Shown here piece after piece: positions 20,819 through 32,540 of a stretch of DNA of 64,000 bases. Both the position numbers and the translations under genes were made by a program. Under the pieces are notes generated by a model. That model was given only the letters and a program-made list of their open reading frames with translations. It ran no database searches and was not told the DNA's origin. Where the stretch lies: assembly GCA_022605405.1 (NCBI GenBank), contig JABYQQ010000008.1, positions 1,426,001 through 1,490,000 of the forward strand, written 5' to 3'. Each line of letters opens with the position of its first letter. Position 1 is the stretch's first letter. This stretch comes from Earliella scabrosa (Eukaryota > Basidiomycota > Agaricomycetes > Polyporales > Polyporaceae).

Positions 20819-21658
20819 TGATACGTCAACTGCGAGGCCAAGTGTGAAAAACACCTGAACAACCAGAAGAACAAGAAACAAGAAGGAGGAGTCCAGCCGA
20901 TTCCCAGAGAGACTGACGAGCCCGTCGACGAGAGCTACGAGCTCTAACGATGACAACGACCGACGGTCTGCGGTCGAACGGGACGAGATAGAACGTGCTG
21001 CGAAGTACGATGGACGTACGATGGACCGAACGACGGTACGGACGAGTTTGATCGACGGTCGAGAGACGAGGGACGGTCGTGTGAGGACTGAGGAACGGAC
21101 GACGACGAACGGACGGAGTGCGATGACGGACGAGAGGAGTACGACGAGGAGAACCGAGAGACCGACGACGAAAGGCTCGACCGCAACGACGGTCATCACG
21201 CGATGAGATCCGAACTCTGAGGGGGAAAGAATGCTTCTGAGGGAAGGGGGGATGCCCTGCTCTGGTGACCACTACCAGCTGGCCACTACTAAGTACATGG
21301 AGAATCCTCGGACGACCAATGTGATCGGATCAACCAACCAACTGTCCGACCGGTACCGGCAACCCGTCAACTCCACAGCCGGTCCAGAGACGCTCTGACC
21401 GTATCACGAGCTACCAACCACTGACCAGTGACCATGTCTCATCAAAAGACAACCTCTGGTGGACTGCGTGCTAGTTGATTGACTGCTTGCATTGATGAGA
21501 CCGATGAACGACGAACGACGAACGACGAACGACGAACGACGAACGACGAACGACGAACGACGAACGACGAACGACGAACGACGAACGACGAACGACGAAC
21601 GACGAAGTGAGGTCTTCTTGGCCTGCTTCCATGTGTGCCCATGCAATGGTGCACTACA
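20819..21658 (-). repeat. 5' LTR (840 bp)
   Basis: Partner of 15065-15918 in the same orientation. It is exactly 14 bp shorter, accounted for by two fewer 7-bp units in the array at 21507-21606. Transcription would run toward lower coordinates into gag. Confidence 0.92.
21507..21606. repeat. 7-bp tandem array in 5' LTR, about 14 units
   Basis: Same unit as 15753-15866 with two fewer copies and without the C-to-T variant unit. Confidence 0.95.
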
Positions 21659-21858
21659 TCGGGGAAGTAGATTGGATAGGGTGGCAGCTGATGTCCTCCA
21701 ACGCCGACACGCGCGTGGTCGAGGTAGACGGGGAGGTCCATAGGGCGATCGTTCACGTTGAGGGACGGGAGACGCTCCGTTATCGGTATGCACTCTAGCC
21801 ACCCTCTCAGCCCCTCAGAATGGCTCGAAGTGTCCATTACGCCCTGGCCGACGAGCAA
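21659..21858 (-). pseudogene. 5' part of an ORF split by the LTR retrotransposon
   Basis: Open minus-strand frame (GVMDTSSHSEGLRGWLECIP ... LPPYPIYFP) up to the LTR border. Joined to 15064 across TCGG it stays in frame for about 104 further codons. No known domain is seen. It may be an internal exon rather than a full gene. Confidence 0.35.
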
Positions 21859-22400
21859 GGCTAATGCTCATCTCCCTCGCGGACACCGCTCACCGCTGTA
21901 CACTCGCACCCCCCACCATGAACACCCGTGCACACAGATGCTCGCCCCACGGCGGTGCGATGACCACGTATGGCCTGCGCGTCCGTGCGCTCCGTGCACC
22001 AATGCACACTCACGAACATCTCGCGCGCAGGACCTGTTCTGACCTGTTCGTATGGCCGCGTGCAACAGATCATTACTGTACATCCGCGCGCCGCCAGGAG
22101 CCGAACACTGGTGAGCGGCGGGCCAGAGGGTCCTCGATCGTCTCCCTTTACCTGGTGTTAAATGCTGACGCACTTGACTCAATGCAGACGTAGATGAACA
22201 TTCATGTTCATTACCTTGCCAATTCCCTGATGCCGGCAAGAAACCAGACCCGTTCAAGTCTGGCTCAATTTCAGGCTCTGAGTTGGGCGCTCAACGCTGA
22301 GCGCTTCGGTAACTCTCCGCAGCGACCTCGCCTCTTGCCGGCTGCCAGCCTGAGCCTCTTGTTGACCACGACATCTGTCTAGGCGTTCTAAACGTCGAAG

Positions 22401-23925
22401 ATGCTGCACAACCTCCTGCCTGGTACACTACAACTTCTTTTGTCCTCTTGGCTTTGGTCGTCCCCAGCACCGTCGAACCATGTGCTACAATTCGAGCTGC
22501 GGCATCAGCACGCCCTCTCCAACTCCTCGCGACTCGTTTTCTCGGATATCAAGACGCCAGATGGATTCATGGGCAATCAATATGGTATTAACACCAAGAG
22601 AACGACAGTCCACCGACCGCAATCGTTGTCTAGTGCTAGGTTCTCCGGTGGCGAGCTACCCTGGGACACAAGGGAGGTGGATGGGCCAGACGTGCAGGAC
22701 CGGGAAGTTCTACTCTTGTTAGCGAAGATGGCCAACAATGCATACGCTGAACCGAGTCAGAAGGATTGGTATGATATTGGTCAAGAGTGGAACACGGTGA
22801 GTTCTCAATGTCATGGTGTCCGTCGACACGCCTGCTCACTTGCGGCAGAGCTATCCGTTTGGGTGGGAGCCTGACGCGGATGGCTTTCGTGGGCATATCT
22901 TTGCCACCCCGGATAACTCCACGGTTGTCGTATCTGTCAAGGGCACGTCTCTGATGTGGCCCATTGGCGGTGGCGGTCCTACTCAACGCAAGGATAAACT
23001 GAACGACAACCTCCTATTCTCGTGCTGCTGCGCCCGTGTGGGCCCAACCTGGAGCACTGTGTGTGACTGCTATGAGGGCGGATACAAGTGTGATGAGGGG
23101 TGTCTCGAGAAGAGTCTCACGGAGGAGAGTCTCTTCTACTCTATCGGAATTGTGAGCCCCATCCCGGTCCCTGTCGAGTCTCGGCACTGACAATACATAC
23201 AGAATCTGTACAATAATGTTACATATCTGTATCCCAATGCTAATATCTGGTTCGTTGGTACGTCCTCATACTGTACGCTGCAAAGCCAGCATGCTCATGC
23301 CTCTGTGCCTAGGTCATTCCCTCGGTGGTGCGCTCGCCTCTCTTGTTGGGGTGACCTTCGGCGTTCCTGTTGTCGCGTTTGAGGCGCCAGCAGAACGACT
23401 CGCTGCACACCGTTTACACCTTCCGTCTCCGGTATGTCACGCCATGGACATATAAATTGCTTCTTTCTTTCTGACATCGTCTGCTCTGTAGCCATCTACG
23501 CAACACGTCACGCACGTCTACAACACTGCAGACCCCATCCCGATGGGCACATGTACTGGTGTCTCTTCAACCTGCGCCCTTGCCGGGATTGCGCTGGAAA
23601 CGCGCTGTCATCTTGGACAAGTTGTCCGATATGATACCGTTTCAAAGCTCGGTTGGAGTGCCAACGTCATCCACCATGGTATCCAAGCCCTCATCGACGG
23701 CGTCCTGTCGAAAGAGGATATCAATTGGGGCTCAGATGACGAGATGCGGAGCGTACCGCCATTGACTGTCGAGGATGACTGCGTCGTAAGTGATGCGCTT
23801 CGCCGTTTTGGTTTCTATGGGGGTTGGCGCGCTCATGTCAAATACTTCAGGATTGCTTCAACTGGGAGTTTGGCAACTATCGCAATGCGTCTGCGACCAG
23901 TGGATGCGGCGGACGTTCTTCATAA
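22401..23925 (+). CDS. ATG15: Atg15-type vacuolar/autophagic lipase, 413 aa, 6 exons
   Basis: Exons: 22401-22796, 22849-23151, 23203-23257, 23313-23431, 23492-23785, 23851-23925, with introns of 51-65 nt in phase. Atg15 is the phospholipase that lyses autophagic and Cvt bodies in the vacuole, reaching it as a type II membrane protein through the ER and multivesicular bodies. A hydrophobic N-terminal segment ([10 protein letters not shown]) fits that anchor. The class 3 lipase nucleophile elbow GHSLGG (Ser254) spans the exon 3/4 join. Asp305 (YNTADPIP) and His331 (ETRCH) are the likely rest of the triad. Cys-rich [13 protein letters not shown] and the terminal DCFNWEF block are family hallmarks. 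The length fits basidiomycete members. It begins about 540 bp from the young LTR insertion. Confidence 0.92.
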
Positions 23926-26027
23926 TCACCAACATGTCCAGGTTCTAAAGTCGTTCCGCCATAGACTTTCGATAGTTCTGGGAGTACGTGTGTGCCTCAG
24001 AACAGAGTGTCTACTTATATACTTCTGCCATGACCTATCTATCTACAGTACATCTACTTTGCTAGCTTCATTGAGCTCGTTGCTTGGACCAGTCTGCCTA
24101 GGCCCTACATTCGTACGTTCGCTATCTCATATTCTCCGGGTACGAACATCGATCGAGTCCGGTCGACTGTGGGCCGCGTGAGTCTAACTTGTTTACGCAT
24201 GCTGACAGTACAAGACCACTATAGTACGTGTTCGAGTTCAAGGCTCTCCTCGCGAAGCGGCGAACCCTGGAGGATCTCACAATCTCGTTGGAACCGTCAG
24301 GGACTCAGTGTCATAGCTCTATTGCTCTCGCACGTTTCTTCAGCCCCTGGTATTTGTCAGGCTACCCCTTTTCCGATACGACCCTCGTACCGCCACAACG
24401 TTAACAACTTGACGAGCGCTTGAGTCCGTGCAGATCGTTCGCGCTTCGTCCGGATCGAGATTATTTTCGGACAACGAGAGAGTTGGGGCGTGCGCTCGAC
24501 TCTTCTCTCGGTGGGTCGGGGAAGGGAGATTGCCCTGGGTCTCGGTTTCCAGCTGTCGATCCGCCGAAACAGAGAGTACGAGAAGCTTGCTGGTGCTGTA
24601 CTCGGATTCAATCGTGAACTATCGCCGATTACGAGGATCCGTCGATAACATCCCCTCGTAGTCTTACACGCTCAGGTGAGCCGCGGGTCGGTTCCGGTAT
24701 CTGGGAATTCGGGGTCGTCAGATAATTTCCGACCGGCGCTTCCATACTGGAGCGTTGTGCCCCAGTCATCGAACAGATATAGGGCAAACTGATATTGGAG
24801 GGATGTCTAAGCGCCGGGTGCAAGATATCTATTCGATACCCAGCGCCGCCCCGGCAGATAACTTCCGACCAAATACCCAGGGCGCCCGGTGCACACCTGG
24901 GCGTGTAGATAGATCTGACGAGGGAAGATCCGACCAAAATACCGGAAGTACGGTGATGCGGCCTCGGCGGTCCTGCTCGCGCAGCTCACGAGTACTACCA
25001 CTAGTCTGTTTGCCACGTCCATTGTGCGCTAGTCGACGTGATACTTGTCGAGCTATGATGTCAATTGTAGATATCCATGTCGATTGTCACCGTCGAGGGA
25101 GCGCCGCGTGTGCAGGTTCTGCCGCCGTCGGTGGGCAATAGAGTATTAGAGACGGAGATCCATGTGGCTCTCGAGTGCAGCGACGGCCGGCTTGAAGAGC
25201 TCCGTCGTCGCTTTATGGACAATGCACTGGCAGCTTCCCTCTACGGCCACGGACTAGGAGAACTGTGTCATCGACTTAGTTCTTCCGTGTTTATGGACTG
25301 GCTGCTAGACAAGGAGAGTGTGGTGCCGCGGTTGGCAGGGTACGTGTTCGATAGATATGTACACCCTTACAGATACTGTCCCCATGCTTCTGTTTTCGGA
25401 TGAGGCCGCAGTCGCCGCCCTGCCCCCGTAATGCCAGACATTGGTACTACTAAGGGGAACTCGTGGTGGACAGTGAGCGCGCTGCCGTTCGGGACGCGTC
25501 ATCCGGCGCGTGCACGGTTTTTCCACTGAAACTGGTGCTCCTCCTCCGAGTCCTCAAGGCCTCAAGGCTTTCGCTGGTTGGTAGACGCTCGCCGACTGTC
25601 GAGAGTTCGAAGTTCGAAATCGAACATGAAACAACGTTAACTCGAACATAGGCGCTCGTCCAGGTCCTCTTGCCTGATTTGGAATAGTTCCAAACTCCGC
25701 TGTGAACGCTAGGTGGAAGTCGAACCAACAACTGCCCGTATACGCACCCTGCTTTGTGCCACTAACCCACGACGCAAACAGCCTGCCCTTCTTTCCCGCT
25801 TTGAGGACTGCTCTTACCAGCACGCCACAACAACGTGTACGCTTGGCGTGCATAGCTCTAGATTCCCACTGACAAGTCGTCCTGCTCGGGATCGACGGAC
25901 GGCAGTGAGCACATGTCCATATCCAGATTCCTTCTGAATGGCAATACTAACAGAGTCAGGAATAGACTCTCGGCTATATATTCTGGCTCAACATATAAAA
26001 AGGTGTCTCTCGGCAATACCAGTCGGT
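23926..26027. other. No supportable gene between ATG15 and the kinase
   Basis: An open hydrophobic piece (YIYFASFIELVAWTSLPRPY, about 24049-24110) after a good acceptor looks like a decayed exon. A 109-codon plus ORF at 25077-25403 (VEGAPRVQVLPPSVGNRVLE) has no recognised domain. Related short stretches around GATAATTTCCGACC and GATAACTTCCGACC occur at 24720 and 24860. TATA-like ATATAAAAAGG at about 25993 probably belongs to the kinase start at 26028. Confidence 0.4.
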
Positions 26028-29000
26028 ATGACATCCCCTCCCCTCCTCTCCATCATGGCTAACGCTAACTCAACCTTGTCTCAGTCCTTGACCCGCTCCC
26101 CATCACCCCCACCGGCTCAATCACGTCCGCATCCCTCTACGGGAGCTAGCGCCGCCCCAGAGGGCTCGCAGTGTACCGGAACCACCCTACCCGCTACCCC
26201 AACCAATTCCTCCGACTCGTCTTCAGGAGACTACGAAGGTCCCTACACCACCCCACTGAGGCCAGGCGGGCGGACCGACGACAACGCGGTAAAACCGGTA
26301 GAGAACGTACAGGCCCGCCCACTCATTGTCCTGACCATCGAAGGCAAGATGTACGAAGTGGGTCTCGCGGAAATGTTCGCCGACTATATACCTGGTACGG
26401 ATCCCACTCAAGTGCAACTTGACTCGCTCCACTACGACCCGAGCGTTGGGAATCCTGCCCCTGAGTCGTCAAAGTATCCGCTCATCGTGAGTCTTCCTAA
26501 CCGACGTTTTCAGTAAGCTGTGCTGAGGTTCGGTGCAGTGTCAAATGATCGCGTCGACAATCGAGGCCGCATGCGCGGACCAGCAGCCTAGTATGCGCGT
26601 CTTCGACACGTCTTCCTGGCGCACATACGATGACGACCCAGATGCTGCGAAGGACACTCTGGTCGACCTCGGCATCTACCTCAACAACACGCGTACGACG
26701 AATCATGTCGTGCATGATAACCCTGCAAACGCGTTCTCCAAAAGCAACCTACCCAATGAGGTGAAGGCGCGTCGCAGGCCATGGATAGGCCGTCGGTCAT
26801 GGCCCGACGTCATCGTACCTATCGAGGTGAAAGAAGACCACGAGCATTCGGCCTTCGAGTTCAACAGCGACAACAGTTCCCACTTCATCCGCTCCCACAG
26901 CCAGAAGGGGACCGAAGCGTTTGGGCAGATCTCGGAGTACGTCTCCAAGGTCTTCGCTCACCAGCAGCGCACCCACGTGTACTTGCTCTACATCTATCGA
27001 AGCAAGGCCCGTATCCTCTACTACGACCGCGCTGGTGCTATCGTATCGAAGTGGTTCCTGTACGGCGCTCGCGAACAACCCAACCTCCACCGTTTTGTCT
27101 GGCGGCTTGCTCGCATGTCTCAGACGGAGCGTGGTTTGGATCCTACTGCCACATTTGCCACGACGAATGAGGTCGCGAAGATGCGTGCATACGCATTCTC
27201 GTCCTCCCCCACCCCCTACATCCGCGACTGTCTCATCCGTGCGTTGTGCTGGGACACAAAGGAACACACGTTCAAGAAGAACCAATGGCCCGTTTTCAAA
27301 CTCACCGTCGGCAAGTCCAAGCTTCTTGTGGGGCGTCCCGCCTTCCTTACTCAGTCGCTCGTGGGCCGCTGTACTGTACCATTTCGATCTATTCGACCAG
27401 GCCTGTGACGCGTGACACGGCCAAATGGATGGCCCAATTCGACCAACCGGCCGGTGACCTGTGACACGGCGGTCGAATTCGGCCAGCTGAGGGCGCGCGA
27501 CAGCGCGCCGCCACCAGGGCCGATAGGCGCCCGGAGGGCGCATTCGACCATCCCTCCTGTGACCGGTGACACGGGGGCAAAATTCGACCAAATTCACGGC
27601 CTGTGACGCGTGACTGGTCGAATAGATCGAAATGGTACAGTACTCGTGGCTATGTGGCGTACGACCTAGGAACAGACGATGTCTGCTTTCTAAAGGATTA
27701 CTGGAGGGCCGATTCTCCATCTGTTCATCGGGAGCACGAGATCTACGCTCGTCTGAGCAATGCACAGGTTTCTAACATCAACACATGTCAGTATGGCGGA
27801 GATGTGAAGAAGCGCAAGATCGTCCAAAAGACCACTACTCAGACTTACCCGGCTAGAAAGATCACCACTGGCGGTCGCGTTCACTATCGTCTCCGCATCA
27901 AGGAAGTCTGCCGCCCGTTGACAGACTTCACCAACTTCTGGCAGTTGACGTTCATTATTCTGCACGCTCTCAATGGTGATTACATTTGCGCGGTTTCTCC
28001 GTGGTTGACTTCATCGTCTAACGACTCCATGAACAGCTCATCGCCATGCATGGGAGAAAGCTGGGGTTCTGCACCGGGACATCAGCGCGTCGAACATCCT
28101 TATTTGGGAGTACCAGAAGACGCAGGACGACGGCACGGTCAAGATCATACGCGGTGGTCGCCTATCAGACTGGGACTTGTGCAAGCTCAAGGATGATCTA
28201 AAGAACATCAGGCGACAAGATCGAACGGTACGTCTGTGGTCACTGTTGGATACCGCGATGTCTTACTTTGTACCTAGGGTACCTGGCAGTACCGGTCTGC
28301 CTTGTCGTTGCGATATCCGACCAAGCCCTATCGAGTGGGAGACGACATCGAGTCCTTCATCCACGTCTATCATCAAATGGTCCTACGCTTCATCAATACC
28401 AACATCGATATCGACGATCTGTACTCCTTCGTCATGGCCACGTACGAACGCCGGGCTGTCCGCCAATCGGATGGAGCCTACGTCGGCGGTGCGAAGAAGC
28501 TCGAGCAAATGCAGCAGCCTAACCCCTCAATTGTCGCGGTATGCAATCCCACTCTGAATCTCGTCCTGGTAGAGCTTGCGCGGCTATGCCACAAGCACAT
28601 CTCCTCTATCGATTTTCCGACACTCGATGCGCTCTACGGCGTCCCTGAACCCGACAAACGCCCCAGCCAAAGTACTCTGTGGGACGCTAGGAGAGCGACT
28701 GTGGAGGATATCGAGGCTGCGCCCGATTTCAAAGACGAGGAACAGTATGCGTTCTTCCAGGACGCCGACAAACAAGTCCCAGGCGCCCCACGCTCTGGAG
28801 CTCCTAGCGTCGCTGTGGTCAATCCTACCACCTGGGATCCGTACGCCGATTCCCCGCTCAAGGATCACAGCGCACTAGGAGCGCTCCTCAAGGGTTCGAT
28901 TCGGGCGACGCGATGGAACGAAGACTGGAAATCCAATGAGGATCTCTTCAAGAAGTGCAAAATCACGCCGCCAATTAGCGGACCAGCGACTGGATCGAAG

Positions 29001-29153
29001 CGGACGTCGACGTATGTCGACTCTGACTATGCCTCGGACCGGGATCGGAAGAGACAGAAGGGGGCAAGCGGACAACGTGTGGATGTGCCTGATGATGGTG
29101 AGAAGAGTGAGGATGCATCGCGCTCCCTGGAGTCCATCGAGGAGAGTGACTAG
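26028..29153 (+). pseudogene. FunK1-type fungal protein kinase, disrupted by a MITE
   Basis: Exons: 26028-26486, 26539-27373 plus 27643-27975 (one exon split by the MITE), 28037-28227, 28278-29153. Leaving out the MITE and one TA gives exactly 897 codons in phase. FunK1 kinases are a family expanded in mushrooms, with largely unknown targets. Signatures: a Ser/Pro-rich N-terminus, then a domain with PIEVKEDH and KAFGQ-like elements (TEAFGQISEYVSKVFAHQ), ATP-lobe KEVCRPL, the catalytic loop VLHRDISASNIL (Asp557, Asn562), LSDWDLCK in place of DFG, and GTWQYRSA as activation-segment end. The C-terminus is long, acidic and basic (KRQKGASG) and ends SIEESD. With the insertion the frame stops inside the MITE at 27406-27408, so as it stands only the N-terminal part can be made unless the insert is spliced out. 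Confidence 0.88.
27374..27640. mobile_element. 267-bp Tc1/mariner-type MITE in the kinase exon
   Basis: Inverted ends CTGTACCATTTCGATCTATT and its exact complement continue to at least 26 bp. The dinucleotide TA is duplicated at 27372-27373 and 27641-27642, as for Tc1/mariner targets. The interior is GC-rich with repeated GTGAC-ACGG and TTCGACCA blocks and has no coding capacity. A truncated relative ends at 1834. Confidence 0.92.
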
Positions 29154-29521
29154 CTACGTGGTTAGTGATTGGAAGTTGGTTGTTTGGTTGGGGCCCATGT
29201 TTTTCATCCGTCGATGCAGTGCTGTCCGTACGCCGTGGCTCTCATGCACGTGTATCAATTCATGCCGACAGAGGCGAAGTGTTCCCTTGACTAGTACCCG
29301 ACTGTGAAGACGGTCACGGCGTGCTTGCCGACTAGAACCCGCTATTCGTCGCGATGTATGGATGTGAGTCATCTTGAACCAAACATAAACAAACATGATC
29401 GACTTTTGAAGCGCGAGACGGGGATCTAAGTATATTGGGAGAACTTCGAACCACTGGCAAGGATCAGCTCATCGGGACGGACGGACATGTAAGTAGTACA
29501 CTCCCACAGTCCACTTCGTCG

Positions 29522-30777
29522 ATGAAGCCGACTATAGAGTTGCGGACCAGGCAGTATACTACGTCTACGTCCATCCTCACTGAGGCTTCAGACATGTCCG
29601 AACCCCGGCCGCCCGACTACAATTCAACAGTCGCCGGACTCGGAAGGAATACGAGAGCGTTGCACCGGCAGGTGCCATCCGACGCAACCACGTTCGCCGG
29701 ACACTCATCGGAGGCTCTCATAGTCAAGGTTTCTTGGATTTCAAGTTGTCTTGAAGATACGCGCATTCAAGTTCCCGAGGCCGAGCTTATACCGCGTGTT
29801 GTCCAGAGAGTCACTGAGAAGGCGCATGGGGACATCTCAGTCGTAGTAGGCTACCCGCCTGTGGGCTTCTTCGCCGCATCGAAGGCCTGTCATGGCTACC
29901 CGACCATCCATGGACCCCCGAGAATCATGCTCAGTTCCACGGTAGACGAGGACGTGTTAGAATACGTGAAGCCTTCCCGTGCGCTTCGGTCGTTTGTCTC
30001 CCACAAGCTAGAGGCGATCGAACGGCTGCAGTCAGATGGCGCCGCGTTCTTGAAGGCGTTCTTCGAGATTGAGCAGTGTACGCCCCGATTTGCGGTGCCA
30101 TCGTTGCTTCACGCTGACCCCTCTGACCACAGGTCACTACGTAGTCTGGCGCCTTTTACCCCACTGGCGCCGCCGGGATCTCGGTCTCTCCAACTTGACG
30201 GTTCAAGCGAGTGGATGGCATACCCGTTGGTGTGTTGAACGACTGGGATATAGCCGTTGACGCATCCGCTCCATCGATACATGCTGAGCAAGCACTCACC
30301 GGTATACTCCCCTTTCTCGCCATTGACCTCTTGAAGGACAAGGGAATTGGCGGCAAGGTCGCACACCTCTACCGCCACGACCACGAATCACTCACGTGGA
30401 TTCTCACATGGGTGTGCTACTGCTACACGGACGGCAATTACGAGCCTGCCAACCTGCTATCCTTGTGGGGAACGGACTATCAAACATGCATAGCCCAGAA
30501 GATGGCCTTTCTTGGGAATCCGCTGAGCATGTTGGCCTCCTTGCGTCCCTGGGCGCAACTGTGGCGGCCTCTGTTGGAAGCGCGCCTGGTCCTACTCCAA
30601 GAACAGTACCTGGTGTTATTGCACACGCAGCCGCCCCCTAACCGCGACGAGCCGACGGCGGCCTGGGCTGCCTATTGGGACGGCTTGAAGTCCTGCTTGG
30701 TGAGGAAGCCGGACGACCCCATCCTGCGTCATGTAGTCACAATGTACATGCCTGATTTCAAGCTGCCACCGGCATGA
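29522..30777 (+). pseudogene. Second FunK1-like kinase, C-lobe portion, frameshifted
   Basis: Exon 1 (start ATG 29522 or 29594) runs to 30077. A 55-nt intron (30078-30132) joins to HYVVWRLLPHWRRRDLGLSN, in which RRRDLGLSNLTV matches the kinase catalytic loop. Immediately after, near 30203, the natural continuation VDGIPVGVLNDWDIAV (DFG-region equivalent) is in the next frame and needs one base removed. No intron fits. From there the frame is open to 30777 with the C-lobe (GILPFLAIDLL; HLYRHDHESLTWILTWVCYC; MYMPDFKLPPA). The N-lobe is short or missing compared with the kinase at 26028-29153. I read this as a partial, frameshifted FunK1 relative. A sequencing error at one base would make it a short kinase-like gene. 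Confidence 0.7.
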
Positions 30778-30839
30778 GTCGCGTCTGATGTGTCTGTACG
30801 TACACTCTTCTCGCAATCGTCTCATGCACCGTCCTTCGC

Positions 30840-31816
30840 TCACTCCGCCGGGATGACCCCAGGGAGGAACGCTGGCCCACCCCTGTTCTGTTCGTACCAC
30901 TCCCAGTCGTGGGCAAGCAGCACCCGCACCTTCGGCACCTTCAGCAGCGAGCCCACCCTCGCGATATGCTCCACCGCCTCCTCCTTGCTCGCATGCGCAC
31001 ACATCATCCGCCCATCGGGACCCATCATGCACGCGATCTCCCGCTCGCCCGTGAGGAGCCGCACGTCGTGCGCGGTGTCCGCCCCAAGGCAGATCCACGC
31101 GCCCGTCGCCGACGTGCGCGCGAGCACGTTGACATGCCCCGCGAGGTGCCCCGCCGCGGAGACGATATACAGGCTGCCGTCGCCGAAGAAGTCGTGTGCG
31201 CGCGGGAACGGCCCGACGGCGGTGGGGAAGTCTTCGGGGCGCAGGATACGCGTGCGATCGGGCGGGACGGCGGAGGAGAGGATGTCGGAGGAGGGGGTGG
31301 TGGGGTAGCCTGCGTCGAGCAGCGAGCGGCTCCCTGGGCCGAGGATGAAGGTGGCGTTGGGGAAGGCGGACGCGTTGCCGATACTATGAGGTATGGTCGA
31401 TCCTTGGGTACGCATATGAGAGGCGGAGTGGGTTTGAAGACTCACTGGTCCCAATGCAGGTGGCTCAGGACGACTGTCTGCACATCCGCCGGGTCCACAC
31501 CGCCCTTGACGAGCGACTCCTCGACGGTTTGTGGAACGTCAATCGGCATCCACTGTTCAATAGCCAGCTGGACTGCGGGAGGGTAGCTTTTTGTGTCTCG
31601 ACGGAGGCCGAGGTCGAATAGCAGGTGTGCCCCGGAGACGGAGTGACGCAAGGAAAACGCCAGCGTAGGGCAAACCTTGACTTCCTCCTGGGTCGCGTCC
31701 TTCAAGAAGAAATGAAGCGGAAGACTGATAGAGCCCGCCTCGAGAGCGGATACATGCATGTATGGCTGGTGGGCCGCAGGCTCTGGTAGAGAATGGCTGG
31801 GCCGAGGAGTAGCCAT
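30840..31816 (-). CDS. AHL-lactonase-like metallo-beta-lactamase, 304 aa
   Basis: Two exons, 31816-31446 and 31383-30840, with a 62-nt intron. The splice completes the zinc motif SHLHWDHIG (His119, His121, Asp123, His124). Other zinc ligands are the His in AAGHLAGH (203 or 207), Asp226 (LGADTAHD) and His282 (LLAHDWEWY). This pattern is that of MBL-fold lactonases that open N-acyl-homoserine lactone rings and so quench bacterial quorum signals. Intracellular fungal lactonases with this activity have been described in Coprinopsis cinerea. No signal peptide is visible, so a cytosolic location is expected. Substrate is inferred from the fold only; other lactone or ester substrates are possible. 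It is tail-to-tail with the kinase fragment ending at 30777. Confidence 0.85.
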
Positions 31817-32540
31817 GGGTCCAAAGGGTAGAGCTAAGGCCTGACGTCTCTAAAGGATGGCGAGGGTTCCAGTTGCAATTCTACGGTGGGTTCGTAGTAC
31901 TTTATTACATACGAATTTCCGAGCGCGCGGCGCCCTGCCTGCAGCATCATAGAAGCCAGAAGCTGATCATAGCGAACGCACGGAGTTTTGATCTCGGTGG
32001 TGGCCAAGGATCACATACCCACGTCCACCGGGAGGCATCGGGCATACCACGGAGGACATGCTGCAATCGCCGGTGGATGCGGCACAGCAATAGCCACCGA
32101 CGACTCCCGGGGCCCCTCCGTCCATAGCATCGCCGGTCCCATGGATGCTGAACCTTGTATACAACATCGATAGTCTCCCAATAACATATGTAACTCGAAC
32201 ACAGCATGCACGATTCCCAGGGATGCGACGCGCGAGGACGACGGTAGTAAAGGCGTGGAGGGGACGCGAGTATATAGATATGTGATGTCCGAGCGGATGG
32301 GTGCTGATGATGGTGGTGACGGTGGTGATGAGCTGAGAGCATAGCGAACGACGGACAAACGTTGCACGTTCTTACGATGCGCGAAGTCTATGGCTTATGG
32401 CCGCAGGCCGTGTAAATAGAGTACCGGTACTTGTTGGTGGTGGTGGTGGGTCGTGGCGTCTCGTAGCAGCGTGAATGCAGATGAGCTTGACTGGGAATTC
32501 GAATGCGAGATAGACACAAGCGACGGCGATGCGCATCCCG
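31817..32540. other. Gap between the lactonase start and the eIF2A stop
   Basis: It contains the eIF2A 3' flank and the lactonase promoter. A 66-codon minus ORF at 31967-32167 (Gly/Cys-rich) has no support beyond being open. A GGTGGT/ACCACC-rich stretch lies at 32300-32330 and 32436-32452. Confidence 0.4.

Larger units (their letters stand above)
15065..21658 (-). mobile_element. Non-autonomous Ty3/gypsy-type LTR retrotransposon (gag-protease only)
   Basis: Two LTRs (15065-15918 and 20819-21658) in direct orientation bound 4.9 kb. Read on the minus strand each LTR starts TGTAGTGCAC and ends GACGTATCA. A primer-binding-site-like TGGAGCCCACCACGAG follows the 5' LTR, and a polypurine tract (GTGGGGAGGAGG) directly precedes the 3' LTR. 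TCGG flanks both sides (15061-15064, 21659-21662). Gag, CCHC knuckle and aspartic protease are present. After a short pol start the sequence jumps near 16040 to a short tail, so reverse transcriptase, RNase H and integrase are absent. A 717-bp hAT-type MITE sits in gag. The LTRs appear to differ by one substitution, a variant repeat unit and two 7-bp units, so the insertion is young and must have used enzymes supplied in trans. Confidence 0.9.

Noticed and set aside
20219..21199. A 326-codon minus ORF spanning LTR, gag start and MITE as a real protein
   Set aside because: It starts in the LTR and ends in the hAT-type MITE. Only 20400-20749 is gag.
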